From: Ficedula albicollis
Taxonomy: Eukaryota > Chordata > Aves > Passeriformes > Muscicapidae
Direction of reading: 5' to 3'
Assembly (NCBI RefSeq): GCF_000247815.1
Contig: NC_021675.1
Span: forward strand, 70,111,293-70,175,292
DNA length: 64,000 bases
How positions within the stretch are numbered: the first letter of the stretch is position 1; the number at the start of each line of letters is the position of its first letter. This document shows positions 1 to 13,779 of this stretch, piece by piece. Below the pieces are notes generated by a model. It saw only the letters and a program-made list of their open reading frames with translations, ran no database searches and was not told the origin of the DNA. The position numbers and the translations under genes were made by a program.

Positions 1-692
1 TTTTTTTTCCCAAAGCAATTTTTTTCTCCTTTTTTTCAGCCAGAAACTGGGAAAAAATTCTTCCAAAAAAACACATTTCCCTTCAGTTGGCAAACTCCCT
101 TATTATTTTTTTCCTCCCTTATTATTTCCTGTCTGGTTGATAAAGAAAATTCTCAATATTTGGAGACAGAGTCAAGATGAGGGGACAGAAACAAGGGATA
201 TGATGCCACTTAGTGGAACATGGATAATAATAAAGGACAATATTCCAACACCCATGGTGCAAATTTTTGGTCACCTCTATGAGGCCATGCTCTTAATCCT
301 GATGAGCAGTGGGGACTTCCCAGAGTAAAGGGCTTTCAAAGGAGCCTGGGCTGTCAAAAAACAGAAAAAAGAGTCTCCCTTCCACTCCTGCAGATGCAGC
401 CTGATGGCACTGGGAATTTTGCAGAAGAGTGGGAAAATCAGGGATGCAATAAATTCAGGGATTGCAATGGTGAGTTGCTCCATGAGCATCTCACAAGACA
501 TTGAGATCTTCCCAAGCAGTGCTAACGAGAGGGAGAAAGGACAATCACACCAGCTCATGGCTTTCCCCAGATCCCTACCAGGGCAAAGCCAGAACGATGA
601 AACTCAAATCCCTGCAAGAACATAGTGAAAGATGCCCAGAAATGAAACCAAGGCAGGAAGAACCCTGCAGAAAGACCCAAAGTGCTGCTCAG
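1..692. other. Intergenic DNA, no gene seen
   Basis: T-rich start (1-120), then ordinary unique-looking sequence. Short open frames lack similarity to any protein I know and show no splice logic. Confidence 0.5.
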
Positions 693-832
693 GCATCTCC
701 CTCAAGGGACATGGACATGAGCCAGCCAGGCTGCCCTGCCAAAACCTGGCCACTGATAAGGATAGGCATCTCCCTCAAGGGACATGGACGTGAGCCAGCC
801 AGCCTGCCCTGCCAAAACCTGGCCACTGATAA
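693..832. repeat. 73-bp tandem duplication
   Basis: Two copies beginning gcatctccctcaagggacat at 693 and 766, differing at a few positions. Confidence 0.85.
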
Positions 833-1317
833 GGAGAAAAACCTCTTATCAGCCCCCAAGCCCCCTGCAAGCACAGCCCTGTGCTCAGCAGAGCTGCCAG
901 GGCTGCCGAGGCTCTGCTTGGCAGCAGCTCTCTTGGCACACTCCTCCATGCTTTACAGCATTTCCAGCCCTCCTGGCATAAGTGAGGCACAGAAAGGAAG
1001 ACAGGCTTGGTTTGGCAGCTGTAAAAAAGGGACAGGGGCTGGCAGGAGTCTCACAGCCAGGGCTGTGTCAGGAGCAGGGTGAGTAGGAGCATCCCCCTTT
1101 TCCAAAAGCTTTGCTGGCTCTGCCTCAGCCCCGTGTCTGCCACTCTGGGTCTCTCCTGCCACCCCACATCCCGCTGGGGACCATCTCCCAGGTGTTTGTC
1201 ACCCCTCTGCAGCCACTCCCTTGGCTCCATCCACTCCATCCCCTGTACCACAGCAGGGAAAATGTCCCATCCCCGTGTGGGGTGGGATCCTGGCTCTGCT
1301 TTGGTGCCCTTTCTGTC

Positions 1318-1384
1318 ACAGGATCACAGAATGGTTTGTGTTTGAAGGGACCTTAAAGATCATCTCCTTCCCATCCCCTGACTC
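1318..1384 (-). mobile_element. CR1 LINE 3'-end fragment
   Basis: Reverse complement of the CR1 tail: atcacagaatggttt followed by gaagggaccttaaagatcat. Confidence 0.75.
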
Positions 1385-1992
1385 CTGACCTCCTCCACCT
1401 TCCTTGCCCCAAATCCTCTGCACCCCAACTGGGTTTTTTGGCAGCTCAGCCTTTTCCAAGCCTTTCCCCCTTTCCCTCTCCACCTCTTTCCAGGCTGGTT
1501 GCCACAGCAGGGGTGTCAGATGGCCTCTTCATCTTTACTTTCCACTTGATCCAGTTTGACTCTGAGCTGCTGCCATTACAGCCCACCAAGGCAAAGCAAT
1601 TCCTGTGCTCCTGACACTGCCACTGCACAGAATTAAAGCTGCCTAGGGAGCTCTAAAATTGCATTTATCTGCCCTGAGCAGACTGGAATGCCTGTCTGGG
1701 ATTGTGAGTCAAGGGCCTGCTGATAGCACAAGTGTCCCTGGGATGGCCCTGTCCTCTCCAGCCTCAGATTAAATTTGTGGGGAAAGTAGGGAAGCAGCAG
1801 TGCCCTGTTATCCCCTGCTCTGGCTGTTGGCAAGCAGTGATTTGGGGATTTCTCAGTCAGAGGCTGTGTGTGAAGCATCGTGTTTGAGGCACGAGGGGAA
1901 AGTCTTTAGGCTGGTATCAAAGTGGTGCTTTTGCCTAAATTCCTTCTGGAGCCACAGATGCAGGAGCAATGTGGAACTGAATTAAAATATTA

Positions 1993-2489
1993 GTTCAAGC
2001 CCAAGGAAAAGTGCTCAGATTAAAGAATAAAACCAGGCAAAAAAGGTGAGGATTTTCAGTCAGCAGAGAGAACACAGGTTTTCTGGTATTTCTGAGATGG
2101 GCTAAGCATTGTGGGGGCATCTTCCACCCTGGCCCCAAACTATTTATCCCAAATGCCATGAGGGAAGGCAGGACAGGATCTTGTGCTCATAAAGCACAGC
2201 TGTGAAAAAAAAAAAAAAAAAAAGGCTTGAACCCCCCAGTTCAAGCCCAAGGAAAAGTGCTCAGATTAAAGAATAAAACCAGGCAAAAAAGGTGAGGATT
2301 TTCAGTCAGCAGAGAGAACACAGGTTTTCTGGTATTTCTGAGATGGGCTAAGCATTGTGGGGGCATCTTCCACCCTGGCCCCAAACTATTTATCCCAAAT
2401 GCCATGAGGGAAGGCAGGACAGGATCTTGTGCTCATAAAGCACAGCTGTGAAAAAAAAAAAAAAAAATAGGCTTGAACCCCCCAGTTCC
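1993..2489. repeat. 246-bp near-perfect tandem duplication
   Basis: Two copies (1993-2238 and 2239-about 2486) from gttcaagcccaaggaaaagt to ggcttgaacccccca. They are identical apart from the length of the internal A-run (about 2204-2223 and 2451-2467) and one adjoining base. Confidence 0.92.
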
Positions 2490-2593
2490 TCTAACAAAAG
2501 GTAACACTTTGGATTATCCTGCAAAGAAAACCATCCCATGCCCTCAGGATGGATCCAGGGGACATGCTGCCATTGGGGCACCCTCTGGGTGTA

Positions 2594-2645
2594 AATCACG
2601 GAATCACAAAGCTTGGAAAAGACCTCCAAGAACCACGTGAGCCTA
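2594..2645 (-). mobile_element. CR1 fragment
   Basis: cggaatcacaaagcttggaa then aagacctccaag, the antisense CR1 3' end; short and diverged. Confidence 0.55.
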
Positions 2646-3409
2646 TTTTGGAGCCAAAAAAAAATCCAACATTTGACTGGACATCACCATGTCAGGAATT
2701 GAACCTGAGCATCCAGCATGGATTAACCCTTGGAGCTGTTGGAACTCTGTCAACATTCGAATGCTTGAGTGTGTGTTAATAACAAAAAAAAAACAAAACA
2801 AAAACAAACAAAAAAAAAAAGCTGGAGTGGCCAGAAGCTCTTATCCCTCCTGGCCAATGCTGTCCCAGCTCTGGAAGCCTCAAGCCCAAGCAGGGAGGGG
2901 ACAAGCAGGGTGGTGGAGAGAGGGATGAGTGACACCGCGCTTTCCTGGAAGAGCGCGGCCGGCGCCCCAGCGCAGCTGTTGAAAACCCAGCATGGGAGAG
3001 GCTGGATGAATGCAGAGAGTGACATTTCTGGGCTCTGCTAAGTGCCTCACAGCAGGCTCTGCTATTTGCATGGCACAAATAGTCGTTTGGTGATTAAAAA
3101 CAACAACAGCAAATAGAGGCGAAACCGAGATAAAACCGGGCGAGCGCCGTGCGGAGGCTGAGGGGGTGCAAGGGCTGGCTCTACCCACAGCTTTAACCCC
3201 TAAACCTCTCTGATCCCGGACTGAACCTTCCCTTCCACTTTTTCACACGTTTTCTCCTGCAAGCTGCTCGCCCAGCACACCCACGTTTCAAAGAAATAGT
3301 ACAAAAAATGATGGGTTTTTTTTTTTCTGCCTGAGTGGCTGAAGTGGATCAGAGCAAAACGGGAAACATACAGGGGGAGGAGGTGAGCTTTCTCCTGAGG
3401 GAAAGATTT

Positions 3410-3595
3410 TCACAGAATCCCTGAGGTTGGAAAAGGCCTCCAAGATCACTGAGTCCAACCTGTGACCAATCCCCACTTTGTGACCCAGCCTGGAGCACTG
3501 GGTGCCACATCCAGCCATTCCCTGGACGCCTCCAGGGATGGGGACTCCAAACCTCCTTCCCTGTGGGAAGTTGCTCTCCAGCCATCCCACGATGA
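3410..3595 (-). mobile_element. CR1 fragment
   Basis: Antisense CR1 3' end: cacagaatccctgaggttgg, gcctccaagatcactgagtc, then the 'cctccagggatggggactcc' segment. Confidence 0.8.
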
Positions 3596-3778
3596 AGAAG
3601 GGCTTGGCAGCATGGAAGAAGAGAAAGAGGCTAAAAGGAAGGAAGTGCAGGAGGGATTTCTTCTCTGAGTGGGAGTTTTTTAGCCCTGTAGACACCCCTG
3701 TCCCACACGTGGGCCAGCAGGGAGGTCCTGGTGTCACTCAGCAGGAACAGAGATGGTGCCACCAGCAGATCCAGTCAC

Positions 3779-4115
3779 TGAATCATTAAAGGTGGGAAAC
3801 TCCCCGAAGACCATCCGGTCCAACCATTCCCCAGCACTGCCAAGGCCACCACTGACCCCTGTCCCCAAGTGCCACCTCCACACAGCTTTTAAATCCCCCC
3901 CGGGGAGGGAGACTCCAACACGTGACCACCTTTTCCATGAGGAATTTTTCCCCAAATATCGAATCTAAACCTCCCCTAGCCCAGCCTGAGGCTGTTCTCT
4001 CTCCTCCTGGGATAAGATCCCAAATCCCCCCGCTGTCCCCTCCTGTCAGGGAGTTGTGCAGAGCCACAAGGGCCCCCCTGATCCCCCCTTTTCTCCAGGC
4101 TGAGTCCCTCCATTT
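3779..4115 (-). mobile_element. CR1 fragment, about 340 bp
   Basis: Antisense CR1 with its ordered landmarks: ggtccaaccattccccagca, ccaccactgacccctgtccc, tccatgaggaatttttcccc, tgtcagggagttgtgcagag. Confidence 0.85.
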
Positions 4116-4694
4116 CAGATGGAGAGCTGGTTTCATCATGGGACAGGCATTTTTAGGGTCCCAGACAGGATTGCTGGGACTGAAGGGATCCTGGAAAACC
4201 TTCTAGAAAAGATGCAAGAAAGAGAGGAAAGGAAGGGACAGAGAGATGCCCTGAGGCAGCACAGGCTGGGTTTTTCCAGTGTCCTTCCTCCATAAAAACC
4301 CCATGGATCCAGCAACAACCACACAGCCTGTGGTGTTCGTATTTTTGCAGCCCAAATCCTGTTTTTTCCTCGAGGAGGAGGCGTTGGTTTTGTCCTTTCA
4401 GGCTCTCTACGTGATGCTCCCACTTTCTGGATGCTCTGGAGCCTGGAGGGAGGGAGCTGAATCCTGGGCACCCTGTGCCTCCCCATCCTCACAGTCAGGA
4501 ATTTATCCCTATTTCTTCCATTTTTCTACATTAATTATTCCTCTTTTCATCCCTGACTATGATTTTATGAATTTAAGCTGAGATTTATTTTTTTTTTTCA
4601 AAGTAGAGGATGTCGTCTGAATATTCACAAAGCTCCTGCTCCAGAGGAGGAGCTGCAGTTCCTATGAGCCAGTGACTAAATGTGGATTAATCTC

Positions 4695-4750
4695 AGAACC
4701 ACGGCATGGTTTGGCTTAGAAGGGACCAACCTGTAGCTCCAAGCCCCTGA
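4695..4750 (-). mobile_element. CR1 fragment, diverged
   Basis: gcatggtttggcttagaagg followed by gaccaacct resembles the antisense CR1 tail. Confidence 0.5.
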
Positions 4751-5654
4751 AGAAGGGGCTCAGTCACTCCTGGGCTGTTTCTTTGGGCAGAAAATGGATT
4801 GTGTGATCCTGGCTGTAAAATGGGCAGAAAATGGATTGTGTGATCTCCTGTAATTCCTCCCCGTTCCCTGACCCAGTCTCATCTCTGCCCCGGAGTCAGC
4901 ACAACCTCCTGAGCAGAAAACGCTGAACCTTTGCAGCATTCCCAGCTCCCGTGCCAGCTCGTTAGCGACAGCCCAGAGGCACAGGGGATAATTGTGCTCT
5001 CCCTTATTGTTAAACCTGTAATTTGTACCTCGCCCGAGGCCAGATATCCCTCGGGAGGAAGGATGCTTGAGGATTTCAGAGTCTACCTAGTCCATTAAAA
5101 ACAGAAGAGAGAGGAGGAGGGATTTGGAAGACAGGAACAAGAGGGTAATAAACAACCAAAAATACCTCCAAGGCAGTGGGGAGTCATGGGAACAAGTTGT
5201 TTCCCTGTTTATTCAAAGCTCCAGCTGCATTAAAACCTGGTGCACTTCATCTCTCCCTCCAAGCCAGGAATTACTGGAGCCAAGAGCAGCAGTGGAGGAG
5301 TTGAGTGACCATCCAGAAGTGGGGTTTTGGACCTCTGCTGCCTGGTTCTGCTGCTGTGGGGCACAGGATTGTCCCCTGTCCCCAGCCAGCCCTGCTGCCA
5401 GTCCCCAGGGTGCAGGAGGGGAGAGCCCCAGGCGGTGCAGCTGCAAAGCTGAACCTGTTTCTCTGACACCTAGGAGCAATTTCCAGACTGCTTACGCCCA
5501 TCCGTCCATCCTGGCCACGTGGAAGGGGCATGGCAGGATCATTTCCTGGGTGGTTTTGGAGGGAACAGCTCCATCCTTCAACTCCAAACGCTTGGACCAG
5601 CAGCTACTGCAGCACAGAGTGCTCCGACCCGTTTCTTCAGGACCTTCCACCTCA

Positions 5655-5742
5655 CAGTGGAAGGTGCTGATGGCAAGGGGGTGGATCTGGATGATCTTTA
5701 AGGTCCCTTCCCACCCAAACCCTTCTATGATTCCATGATAAT
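5655..5742 (+). mobile_element. CR1 3' end
   Basis: Sense tail: gatgatctttaaggtccctt then cccacccaaacccttctatg and the terminal attccatga motif. Confidence 0.8.
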
Positions 5743-7075
5743 CAGGGCTGGGATTACCTGGGAGCATTGCAGTTCTTACCTGGGACCTACTGCTTGCCCT
5801 CAGTGTCTGAAACCAAGAGCAGCCCAGACTTGGCATCAATTTCAGATCTTCAGACAGGCAAGGAGGTAGATGTGGGATGGCTGAGTAATATTTTTGTTTT
5901 TTTTCCTGGGGAATAACTATTATTATTTGTTTGCCTCACAGCTGCAGACTCCAGAAACGTGGATGAGCAGCAGGAGCAGCATCATTTAGACATAGGTGCT
6001 CTCCTGGCTGCATTAATTCCTTTCAAAACCCACATCCCAAGGAAAAATCTTCAGCCATTACAACACCAACATTTCCCAGAAGTGAAAAAGAAAGGAATTT
6101 CCATCTGTGTGAAACTATCTTACAGATGGTTGAGACAGGAAAGTCTTTGAGGAATGAAATAGCAGGGGCAGGACGTTGGAGGAATGACCTGTGCTAAATT
6201 TAACCCAGGGAAAGAAAAGCCTGCTGCTAAAAATGCTCATGCTATCACAAAGGAGGGAAGAGCCCAGAAATGGGAACGTTTGAATGGGAGGAAGGGGCAG
6301 GAAGGCTTTCTTTGGGGTCAGGTGGGGGATTTAAAAAGTGAAATTTTAGTGGTAGGGGAAAACAAAAAAAATCCCTTTCCACTCACTTTGGTGCATGGGT
6401 TTGAGTGGGGTTTCACAGCCTCAAAAAACCACAACTGAGCCACCAGCCAGGCAGGTTCTCTTCTGCATAAATACAGGCAGATGATAACTGGGGAAGGGCT
6501 GGAAACCTTCTGGCACTGCTTGTGTAGCAAAGTAGCTCCACGGGAGAGATCCATCTGTGGGACAAGATATTCTGGGCCATGGGACGTGCTGAAGGGACAG
6601 AGGGGACAATGCCACTGCCCATCCCAACCAGCTGATCCAAAGGAAGTGGGAAATGCCACCTCCATTTCCTCCAGCAACTCCAGCCCTCAGGCTTCTGTAA
6701 AACCAGGCCTACAAAAATGAGGGAAACACCCCATTCTGCCACAAATTGTATTTTTGCATTTTAAATTCAAAGTGTGGGGGCGAAAAAAAAGCAGGTTTGG
6801 AGGTTTTTGTTGAGTGCACTGTTGTTGCAGCAACTCCAACACGTGGAACAGTCCCAGTTTCCTTTTACTCACCCATCCTCCCCACTTCAGGTGAAATCTG
6901 GGTGTTCCAGGTTGTCCACCCAGGCCATCATCATCCCACTGCTCCCAAACCCCAGAGGGAGCTGGAGATGGCGTGGGCAGCACGGTCCTAAGTCTGGTTC
7001 CATGATTTTGCAGGCAGCAAAGGTCCCTTCTGTCACAACCCACCTCCTGGATTCAGGCTCTTTGTGCCCTGCAGG
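5743..7075. other. Intergenic DNA, no gene seen
   Basis: Unique-looking sequence without recognised repeat, RNA gene or coding exon. Confidence 0.45.
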
Positions 7076-7112
7076 GAATCACTGAGGTTGGAATGGACCT
7101 GTAGGATCCAAA
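7076..7112 (-). mobile_element. Very short CR1 remnant
   Basis: gaatcactgaggttggaatg plus gacctgtagg only. Confidence 0.4.
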
Positions 7113-7614
7113 CAGGGAGAGCAGAACAGACTCCACAGCATTCCTGCTGCAGATGTGACCTGGAATCTTGAACTCGGGGAAATGCCTGGAGCAGGATTGA
7201 TTCTCACCACGGAAAATTATTCACTCAGGTGAGCCCAGAAACAGCAGTAAAGCCCCCCTGCTCCCCCCTCAGTGCACTGGGGGCTGTTCCTGGATGATGG
7301 GAAGGCAGCAGGGCTGGCAGCAGTCATCTGGGGACACGGGAATGCCAGCACAATCCGTGGCTTTGTGTCCTTCACCCTGTGACATCCACGTGTGGCAGAC
7401 AATGTCCTGTGCCCCCCTGGGTGGGGCAGGGCTGGCTCACAGGGCAGCCCCAGGGCCTTGGCAGCTCTCTGCTCCCTGAGCTGTGATGGATGGAAGAGCT
7501 CTCAAGGCTTCCAGGGGGGGCAGGCACAGAAATAGGGCTGGGCAGAAGGAATGGGATGGTTTTGGGAATAACAGGACTTTCTGTTGGCCTGAGGTTGCAC
7601 GGTGTTTTCCCTTC

Positions 7615-7794
7615 CCTAGAACATGATGTGGATGGAATCTTGGGTCTCTCTCTCTCAGAAGATCCACACAGCAGAGCAGGTCCTGCAAACCTCTGTGTTC
7701 TGGTCCTAGAACATGATGTGGATGGAATCTCGGGTCTCTCTCTCTCAGAAGATCCACACGCCAGAGCAGGTCCTGCAAACCTCTGTGTTCTGGT
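7615..7794. repeat. 90-bp tandem duplication
   Basis: Copies start cctagaacatgatgtggatg at 7615 and 7705. The unit is divisible by three, so one frame stays open through both, but there is no other coding evidence. Confidence 0.9.
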
Positions 7795-7934
7795 TGTGTC
7801 CATTTTTGCCAGGAGATTTTCAGGTAAAATCACCTTGGGCATTCTTCTCCAGGCTTTGGAGGTCTGAGGAGGGGACACACAACCAGAATCATTTCAACTG
7901 GCAGAGAGCAGGTTTGGGGTGAGATATTTGAAAG

Positions 7935-8008
7935 AAATTCTTCCATGTGAGGATGCTGAGGCCCTGGCACAGGGTGCCCAGAGAAGCTGTGGCTGCCCCT
8001 GGATCCCT

Positions 8009-8046
<38 letters not shown>

Positions 8047-8152
8047 CTTGGAGCAACCTGGGCTAGTGGAAGGTGTCCCTGCCCATGGCAGGGGATAGGA
8101 TTAGATGATCTTTAAGGTCCCTTCCAACCCAAATCATTCCATGATTTCATGG
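7935..8152 (+). mobile_element. CR1 3' end interrupted by a G homopolymer
   Basis: Sense CR1: tgaggccctggcacagggtg, agaagctgtggctgcccctg, atccctgg, then G38 (8009-8046), then cttggagcaacctgggctag through ccttccaacccaaatcattc. The homopolymer replaces the usual 'aagtgtccaaggccaggctg' segment. Confidence 0.88.
8009..8046. repeat. G homopolymer, 38 nt
   Basis: Pure G run inside the CR1 copy, in place of about 25-30 bases of consensus. Confidence 0.95.
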
Positions 8153-8534
8153 GCACACCATTTCCTTGGGCAAAGCAGCTGCCTCCCTCCTCCTCCTCCT
8201 CCTGGATGGAGGAGCACATCTGGCTTTGACAGATCAACCAGAATCAGGAATATGAGGGATGAGGGTTGGGACTCGCTGTGGGGACAGAAGGAACCTGTCC
8301 AACAGCACGAGCAGGGGGTGGCTGTGAGCAGGAGCTGCACTCACCAGAAGGTTGGGTTGCTCTCCAAGAAAGCAAGAACAGAGCAGAGCTTGCTGCATTT
8401 ATCACTCCTGCTGACTGTGACGGAGCTGTGTGGAGATCCCAGGGTTTGGCTGGAGCCCAGGGTCCCGTGGTGCCAGCAGCAGGAGAGCAGCCACATCTGG
8501 AACACTGCTGTGGAAGGACAGCAGTGCCTCCTGA

Positions 8535-9513
<979 letters not shown>

Positions 9514-10231
9514 AACGGGAGACTGGCTGTGGAAGAAGAATTGCTGGTATGATCTCAGGACTGAAGCCACTGTAGTCAGCCAGTCTGCCCACAACGATGG
9601 GCCAGCCAAGACAATACCAGCTCAGACAGGTTGGTCATGCCCAGGTGAGACCCCTGCAGCATCCCCAGTGCACATGGGCAAAGCTCATCCTGACTCTGGA
9701 CAAATCCCAGAATGGCAATCCCAACCCTTCCAACACACTCCTGAAAGTCTGGACTCACCTGTCTATTTTCAGGGACACCCTTAAGAAATCCTTGCAGAAG
9801 GTCCAAGGAGTTATTCTGCTCTGTGGTGAGTGTCACTTACAAAGTGACAAATCCTCATTTTCACAGCAACTCTGCTCTGATGTGGCTCCATATGTAATTG
9901 CCTGGGATTCCTCAGCCCATGTTCAGCAAATAATGACTCTCGTGGAAGTTATTTGTAGAACTTAATAATTTCCATTAGCTGCATTATGGGATTGCGTTTT
10001 TAATTTTTTTTTTTCTGTAATAATCCATAATGAAATAATTGTGGAATTTCTAATAGGTAATTATCTCTCTGAGAACAGTTTAAAACACCAGTGAGTGTGG
10101 GTTGTTTTTAGCTGAGCATGGGGAAAAGAGAAGGAGGATGAAACATCACCTGGAGCAAGGGGCAGAGATAACAGCTTTTCATGGATCCAACAGCGTCCTC
10201 AAACCTTCAGGTCAACAGGACTGCACAGGAT
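9514..10231. other. Intergenic DNA, AT-rich stretch
   Basis: No gene recognised. 9960-10070 is rich in TAAT cores. Confidence 0.4.
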
Positions 10232-10575
10232 GAATCCCAGAATCACTGGGGCTGGAAAAGACCTCTAAGATCACAGAGTCCAAGCCATGACCAATCCCCA
10301 CTTTGTCACCAGCCCAGAGCTCTGAGTGTCCTCTGGACACCTCCAGGGACGGGGACTCCACCTGGGCAGCCCCTTCCAAAACCTGAGCACCCTTTCCAGT
10401 GGGGATCCAAACCTCCCTGGGCACTCCCAATGTCTGGCCAGGCTTTCCATGAGGAAATTCTTCCTGATATCCAACCTGAGCCGTTCCCTCTCCTCCTGTC
10501 CCTGTTCCCTGGAGCAGAGCCTGACCCCCACATCTGTCCCCTCCTGCCAGGGAGTTGTGCAGAGCCACAAGGATT
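10232..10575 (-). mobile_element. CR1 fragment, about 340 bp
   Basis: Antisense CR1: gaatcccagaatcactgggg, acagagtccaagccatgacc, ggacacctccaggga, tccatgaggaaattcttcct, gccagggagttgtgcagagc. Confidence 0.87.
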
Positions 10576-12100
10576 GAAAAGTCAGGGTAGGCACAGATAG
10601 GAACCAAGAAGCCTTTTGATTATTAAATCACACATAAATCCTTGGAAGAGCTGGGATCAGATGGAATATTAGAATATCTCCTCAAGTAACAGGCCTGGGT
10701 AGGGGAATCACTCCATAAAATTATCTCCTCTGCAGGTCATCCCAGCTGGCTGGGGAGAGCTGGGAACTGCAGCCTCTGGGCATCTCTGCAAGAAAAACAC
10801 AGAGAAAAATAATTGCAGGGGACAATGAAATGCCAAATGTGAGCTCAGCCCTCCTTTGCTGGTGAAGCTCTGACGGTGTGGAGGAATCTGCCTCCCCTTT
10901 CCACCCATCCCATCACAACCACCCGGGATGTGGATGGTTTGCCTGCTCCTTCCATGGTGTTCTTCTCCTCTCACCCTGCAGGAATGATGATTTTTTTTTC
11001 TTCCTTTTTCACCCTGAGCACTTCACTGAGACCCAGTGTCCCTGAGAGTCCTCACTGGCAGCTCCTCCAGCCCCTCACGTCATAGGAGACTTTGAGCAGA
11101 GAGTTTTTAAACCATCAGAGTCCATCAGATTTCATCTCTCCCTCCTTTCTCCAAACTCTCCCCTCCTCAAAGCAGGTAAATGAAACACAAGGGCTAAATT
11201 TTAGAGATACAAAATCTCGTTGGGAAAACATTCCTCCTCCCAAAATGGCCTGTCTGCCTATTTTTAGGCACATGTTTAACATCAAGCAGAGCAGAGGCAC
11301 ATATTTAAGCAATTTGTGAAATCAGGGCCATTGTGTGATACTCTGATTAGTAAACTGGGAATTAGGATTCATAAATTATAGTTAATTGAACCAAATCACT
11401 TAAGCCCTTTTGTGCCTGACTTTTCCCATCTAAATGCACCAACAGTAGCAGAGTAACCCCAACATACCTGGGACACAATCCTCATTGTGTTCCCAAGCTG
11501 GGAAAGGAGACTCCCAGGTAAAACAGGGCCTGAAACATTCATGCTCCAGTTTTCTGAAATGAAAGGAGGAGGGGTGGAGTTGGTTTTCTCTGACTGCAGC
11601 TTTATAATGATTTTTCAGATGGAATCAGCACAATATTCATTTTGCCCAGGCACCCTTTGTACATCCATTCCCCTGGGTTCTCTGAGGAGTATATGGATTT
11701 TTCCTGCAATTTATTTCAGGGAGAGAGCAACGTGGGAGATAAAGCAATCTCAGGTTGAGGGGAGTCATCTTCCTTATAGAAAATAAATGGAGAGCAGACA
11801 AAGCACCCTGGAAAGCTTTTGACTGAGGGAGGTTATAACTTACCCAGAAATCAAACTGCTGTGGTATCTCCAGGATGCCAGAATGGGCTGTGACAGAGAG
11901 TGGCCTGTGAAATTCAAATGGAATTGGGAATAGTTTGGAAGTCAATTCTGCCTTTTGTGTAAAGCTCTGGTGGTTCTTCTTCACCCCAGAACCTCAGAGC
12001 ATCCCGGGGAGGGGAATTTACCTCTCAGCCAAGGGCACCTCTGTGGCCACAGCAGACCTGGAGAAACTCCTTCCAGCCCAGGTCTCCAGGGAGGATCCCA
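10576..12100. other. Intergenic DNA, no gene seen
   Basis: Mixed-composition sequence. No repeat family or exon recognised. Confidence 0.4.
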
Positions 12101-12103
12101 GGA

Positions 12104-12104
<1 letters not shown>

Positions 12105-12138
<34 letters not shown>
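12105..12138. repeat. (CAA)n microsatellite
   Basis: About eleven consecutive aac/caa triplets followed by an A-rich tail. Confidence 0.9.
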
Positions 12139-12139
<1 letters not shown>

Positions 12140-12582
12140 AAATAAAGCCAAACAAGACAAAGTCTGTGACCTCAGAGGGAAAAGAGGAGACCAGGAGTGC
12201 AGCCAGTCCCTTCATCCGGGTGCCAAAGTGATAAATTGCAAAACACAGACTCTCACCCACTGTCATTAGTGGTGCCTCAACAGCCTGAGGGGAAGAACGA
12301 GGGAAGAGAAGCATTTTGTTATTCTGTCCCCTCCCTCCCGTGGTTTGTGATGGTCAGAGGACACAGGGATGGAGCCCAGAGGGAGTTTTGGGTCCTTGCT
12401 GGCTGCAAGAGAAGCCAGGGGAGCAAACCTGCCTGGCACGTCCCAGCCTCATCATTCCTTGGAGCCCCTTTGGCTGGAGGAGTTCTTGTCCCTCAACTGC
12501 CAAATTCACTGGGTGGCAGGCACAGTTTCCTTTTTCACCCCAAAACTGAGCTGAAAGGAGATTATTCCATTAGAAGCAGGGG

Positions 12583-12743
<161 letters not shown>

Positions 12744-13123
12744 ATAAATCCAACTTTTTTCTGTTTTTCTTTGTGAATTTCTCACCTTGTGGAGGGAAAG
12801 AACTGTAATTCCTGGACCTAACCACTGCAGGCAGCCCCAACAGCCAGCCCCATATCAGAAATGTGCTTTAAAGAACAAATTGCAAACTCAGAGTGAAAAA
12901 AAAAAACAAAAAAAAAAGCAACCAAACCCAGATGTCTACGCTAAACCAGTTGTTGATCCAAAATTATGGTTATATTGATCTAGGCTGATGGCAGCAAGGC
13001 ATCACCTCACAGGGTACACATGAAAAATCTCAGTCCAAAAATGCCTGAAATCTCGAGTGTAAAACCAGCCTGTTGAGTGTAAAATCAGCCTATTTTTCCT
13101 CTTTGACTGCTGTGGATCAATTC

Positions 13124-13349
13124 CTGCTCTATTAAGTTTGAGCAGCTCCCATTTGCTTCAAGTGCTCCCAAACAAGCAGCCAAGATTCCTCACACGAACC
13201 CCCCTCTGACGGGATCTGGAGCTGGGACACCTTGAACTGCTCTATTAAATTTGAGCAGCTCCCATTTGCTTCAAGTGCTCCCAAACAAGCAGCCAAGATT
13301 CCTCACACGAACCCCCCTCTGACGGGATCTGGAGCTGGGACACCTTGAA
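13124..13349. repeat. 113-bp tandem duplication
   Basis: Copies begin ctgctctattaa at 13124 and 13237 and differ by a single visible substitution (aagtttg versus aaatttg). Confidence 0.92.
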
Positions 13350-13779
13350 AAGGGACCTGATTTTCAGGAAATACCTGGCACCCACCTGCTGGATGCTGGA
13401 ACCTTTTAATTTTCAGCGTGGCTTGGGGCCATTAGGGTTGGGAACTGCAGCAGTGGAGGCATTCAGTCATGAAATGAAGACGTTAGAAGAAATTTATTTT
13501 GTACAGAAAGGCTGTCATTGGTGGCGTGCTGTCCATACAATAGCTGGGATGGGAAAAGGGAAGAGTTTAAACGAGGCTCTGAGAAATTAGAAACATGCCT
13601 CCACTTTAATGGTGGGGTTTTTTCCCCCCCCCCAAAAAAAAAATTAATGCAACATACATTGACCTCCCACAGCCCTGAGGGTGCTGACATGGGAGCACAT
13701 GCCCAGCTTCACCTGGAAACCAGGAATCTCCAAGGGACGGCTTGAATTAACTCAATAAACCAAACAAATGTTTGCTTTA

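Noticed and set aside
10181..10607. 139-residue and overlapping frames resembling a gene
   Set aside because: They lie wholly in an antisense CR1 fragment.
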